Translations under genes and position numbers: made by a program
The notes under the pieces: generated by a model
What the model was told of the DNA's origin: nothing
Seen by the model: the letters and a program-made list of their open reading frames with translations, nothing else
Databases searched by the model: none
Shown: positions 62,525 to 64,000 of the stretch, piece after piece
Position numbering within the stretch: position 1 is the first letter of the stretch
Layout: each line of letters starts with the position of its first letter
From: Haladaptatus litoreus
GTDB taxonomy: Archaea; Halobacteriota; Halobacteria; Halobacteriales; Haladaptataceae
Length of the DNA: 64,000 bases
NCBI RefSeq assembly: GCF_900156425.1
Contig: NZ_FTNO01000004.1
Coordinates: 333,788 to 397,787, forward strand
Direction of reading: 5' to 3'

Positions 62525-63823
62525 ATGAACGAATTCGAGAACCTAAAAGGCTTTTACGACCGCTATCCGTCGGAGTGGGTGGCGTGGCGCGAACTCGTGG
62601 ATACGGTCGAGGAGACGGCCCGCGAGTTCGGTTTTCGCGAACTTGACGCACCGAGCGTCGAACCAACCGACCTATTCCGAGTGAAATCAGGTGAAGATAT
62701 TGTTGAAGAGACGTACAGCTTCGTCGATAAAGGCGGACGCGAAGTAACACTCATTCCCGAGCAGACACCGACCCGTGCACGGTTAGTGCAACAACGAAAG
62801 GACCTTGGGACGCCAATTAAGTGGTTCGACACCTCGAAACGTTGGCGATACGAGGCAGTACAGAAGGGACGCGACCGCGAGTTCTTTCAAACCGACTTTG
62901 ATATCTTCGGCGTCGAATCCGTAGAGGCGGATGCAGAAATTATCGCCTGCGCAGGTACTATCTTCGAGAAACTCGACGTGGCGGATTCAGTCGAATTCAA
63001 ACTAAACGACCGCCAACTGCTCGACGCATTGCTCCGCGGACTTGGCGTCGGCGAAAGCAAGGATGTAATGCGCGTTATCGACAAAAAAGAGAAAATCAGC
63101 CGGAAAGAGTTCCTTGGTAAACTTGAAGCCGAGGGAGTTGATCGAGAAACAGCCGAAGAAATCGACGAACTCACCGCTATCAGTGGCGAGATGGAAAGCG
63201 CACTGGTCGAACTCTCCAATAAAGCGCCCGAGAGTGAGGCTGCGGACGAAGCAATTGGCCGAATGCACGACCTCTACAATGCCCTCTCGGCCTATGGTGT
63301 CGAGTCGATGTGTCGGTTCGATCTCTCTATTGTCCGCGGGATGGACTACTATACCGGTCTTGTATTCGAGGCGTTTGCCACTGAGAGTGACCTCCGTGCT
63401 TTATTCGGTGGTGGTCGCTATGATGATCTCATTGGCCAGTTTGGAAGTCGCGATGTCCCTGCAATCGGGTTTGCCTTTGGTTATTCGCCGACAATGCAGT
63501 TGCTGAAAGAACTTGGCGAATGGCCCGACGAAACAATTTCGACCGATGCCTACGTCCTGACAATCTCCGACTCCGTACACGAAATCGGATTGAAATACGC
63601 GATGGATCTCCGTCGTGGCGGGTTGAAAGTCGAAACTAACCTTACCGACCGCAGTGTCGGCGAACAGTTCGGCTATGCCGACCGTATCAATGCTAAGTAC
63701 ACTATTGTTGTTGGCGAACGGGATCTGAACGAGGGTGTCGTAACGGTACAAAACATGGCTTCGGGCGACGAAAAACAGATCCCGAAAGACCAAGTCGTTG
63801 AACACGTTCTTAATCTCTTGTGA
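62525..63823 (+). CDS. hisS: Histidyl-tRNA synthetase
   Basis: The 432-residue class II synthetase has motif 1-like EFENLKGFYDRYPSEW, PEQTPTRARLV, and motif 2 RWRYEAVQKGRDREFFQTDF. The His-specific signature is VRGMDYYTGLVFEAF (about 275-289), and motif 3 is GGGRYDDLIGQFG with PAIGFAFG. The anticodon-binding domain (about 335-430) is complete. Joins histidine to tRNA-His. No other translation genes adjoin. Confidence 0.96.
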   Translation: MNEFENLKGFYDRYPSEWVAWRELVDTVEETAREFGFRELDAPSVEPTDLFRVKSGEDIVEETYSFVDKGGREVTLIPEQTPTRARLVQQRKDLGTPIKWFDTSKRWRYEAVQKGRDREFFQTDFDIFGVESVEADAEIIACAGTIFEKLDVADSVEFKLNDRQLLDALLRGLGVGESKDVMRVIDKKEKISRKEFLGKLEAEGVDRETAEEIDELTAISGEMESALVELSNKAPESEAADEAIGRMHDLYNALSAYGVESMCRFDLSIVRGMDYYTGLVFEAFATESDLRALFGGGRYDDLIGQFGSRDVPAIGFAFGYSPTMQLLKELGEWPDETISTDAYVLTISDSVHEIGLKYAMDLRRGGLKVETNLTDRSVGEQFGYADRINAKYTIVVGERDLNEGVVTVQNMASGDEKQIPKDQVVEHVLNLL

Positions 63824-63888
63824 CATTTCCCCGGGCGAACACGATGCTATGCGGGATGCGTTTTTGATGAGTACTCGTGTTGAAGCCG

Positions 63889-64000
63889 CATTTTAGCTGA
63901 AATGCAGGCGGGTAAGCCCCCTTCCTCAAGGAGCGAGCAACGCGAGCGAGTAGGGAGGGGATACGTCCGGTGTTCAAACGCGACAAGAAGCGTGCATCGG
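63889..64000 (+). mobile_element. IS1341-type element left end, cut by window edge
   Basis: TTAGCTGAAATGCAGGCGGG and TAAGCCCCCTTCCTCAAGG repeat the left-end signature seen at 37608. GTCCGGTGTTCAAACGCGAC also occurs at 37764-37783. The element continues past the window. Confidence 0.6.

Noticed and set aside
1..64000. tRNA or rRNA genes
   Set aside because: No cloverleaf-like sequence with a GTTCGAATC-type T-arm and no rRNA segments were recognised by eye; a covariance-model scan (tRNAscan-SE, Rfam) would be decisive.

Overview
The window looks like chromosomal DNA of a haloarchaeon (class Halobacteria). The evidence is acidic proteins, an archaeal Orc1/Cdc6 initiator with haloarchaeal-type origin recognition boxes (ORBs), Tat-type secretion signals, archaeal GlmS/GlmM/GlmU and HisS, and many IS200/IS605 and IS1341-type (TnpB) elements. 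GC content is low for the class and intergenic space is generous. That fits Haloquadratum or a similar low-GC halophile, but the genus is inference. No tRNA, rRNA or CRISPR array was seen.

Layout. 1-8.7 kb: end of a TbsP-like regulator, then a scattered MoxR/DUF58/DUF4350 module interrupted by transposon debris, plus a small PRC-barrel protein. 8.9-12.7 kb: a two-gene ABC system (giant FtsX-type permease and ATPase). 13.2-18 kb: orc1/cdc6 and an apparent replication origin with six ORB-like repeats, split by an IS605-type element whose tnpA carries a nonsense codon. 18.4-24.6 kb: PAP2 phosphatase, orphan solute-binding lipoprotein, arylsulfotransferase-like protein and a GT-C type membrane protein. 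25-29 kb: glmM and glmS. 29.3-31.6 kb: a membrane-tethered regulator with calcium-binding repeats and a small HTH membrane protein. 32-57.9 kb: a cell-surface glycan locus containing a UDP-sugar dehydrogenase, GT2 and GT4 glycosyltransferases, a DUF354 protein, a 663-residue membrane protein, DUF1616, an asparagine-synthase homologue, an FkbM methyltransferase, a parallel beta-helix protein, a polysaccharide deacetylase, a flippase with a mucin-like tail and a sulfatase-fold protein. It is peppered with TnpB elements in several stages of decay. 58-64 kb: a paralogue of the small HTH protein, a zinc-ribbon protein, GlmU-type bifunctional enzyme, a PH-domain membrane protein, hisS, and the start of one more element at the window edge.

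How the genes work together. GlmS (fructose-6-P to glucosamine-6-P), GlmM (to glucosamine-1-P) and GlmU (to UDP-GlcNAc) supply nucleotide sugar. The dehydrogenase oxidises such sugars to uronates. The glycosyltransferases, flippase, sulfotransferase-like, methyltransferase and deacetylase-like proteins would assemble, modify and export an acidic surface glycan or glycoprotein decoration. Two paralogous HTH membrane proteins sit on either side of this locus.

Mobile DNA dominates the gaps. There are three TnpB genes that look intact, one clear TnpB pseudogene, at least eight TnpB fragments, several MITE-like derivatives and many isolated terminal hairpins. Four host genes end exactly on the TGA of an element terminus reading TGACATCC or close to it.
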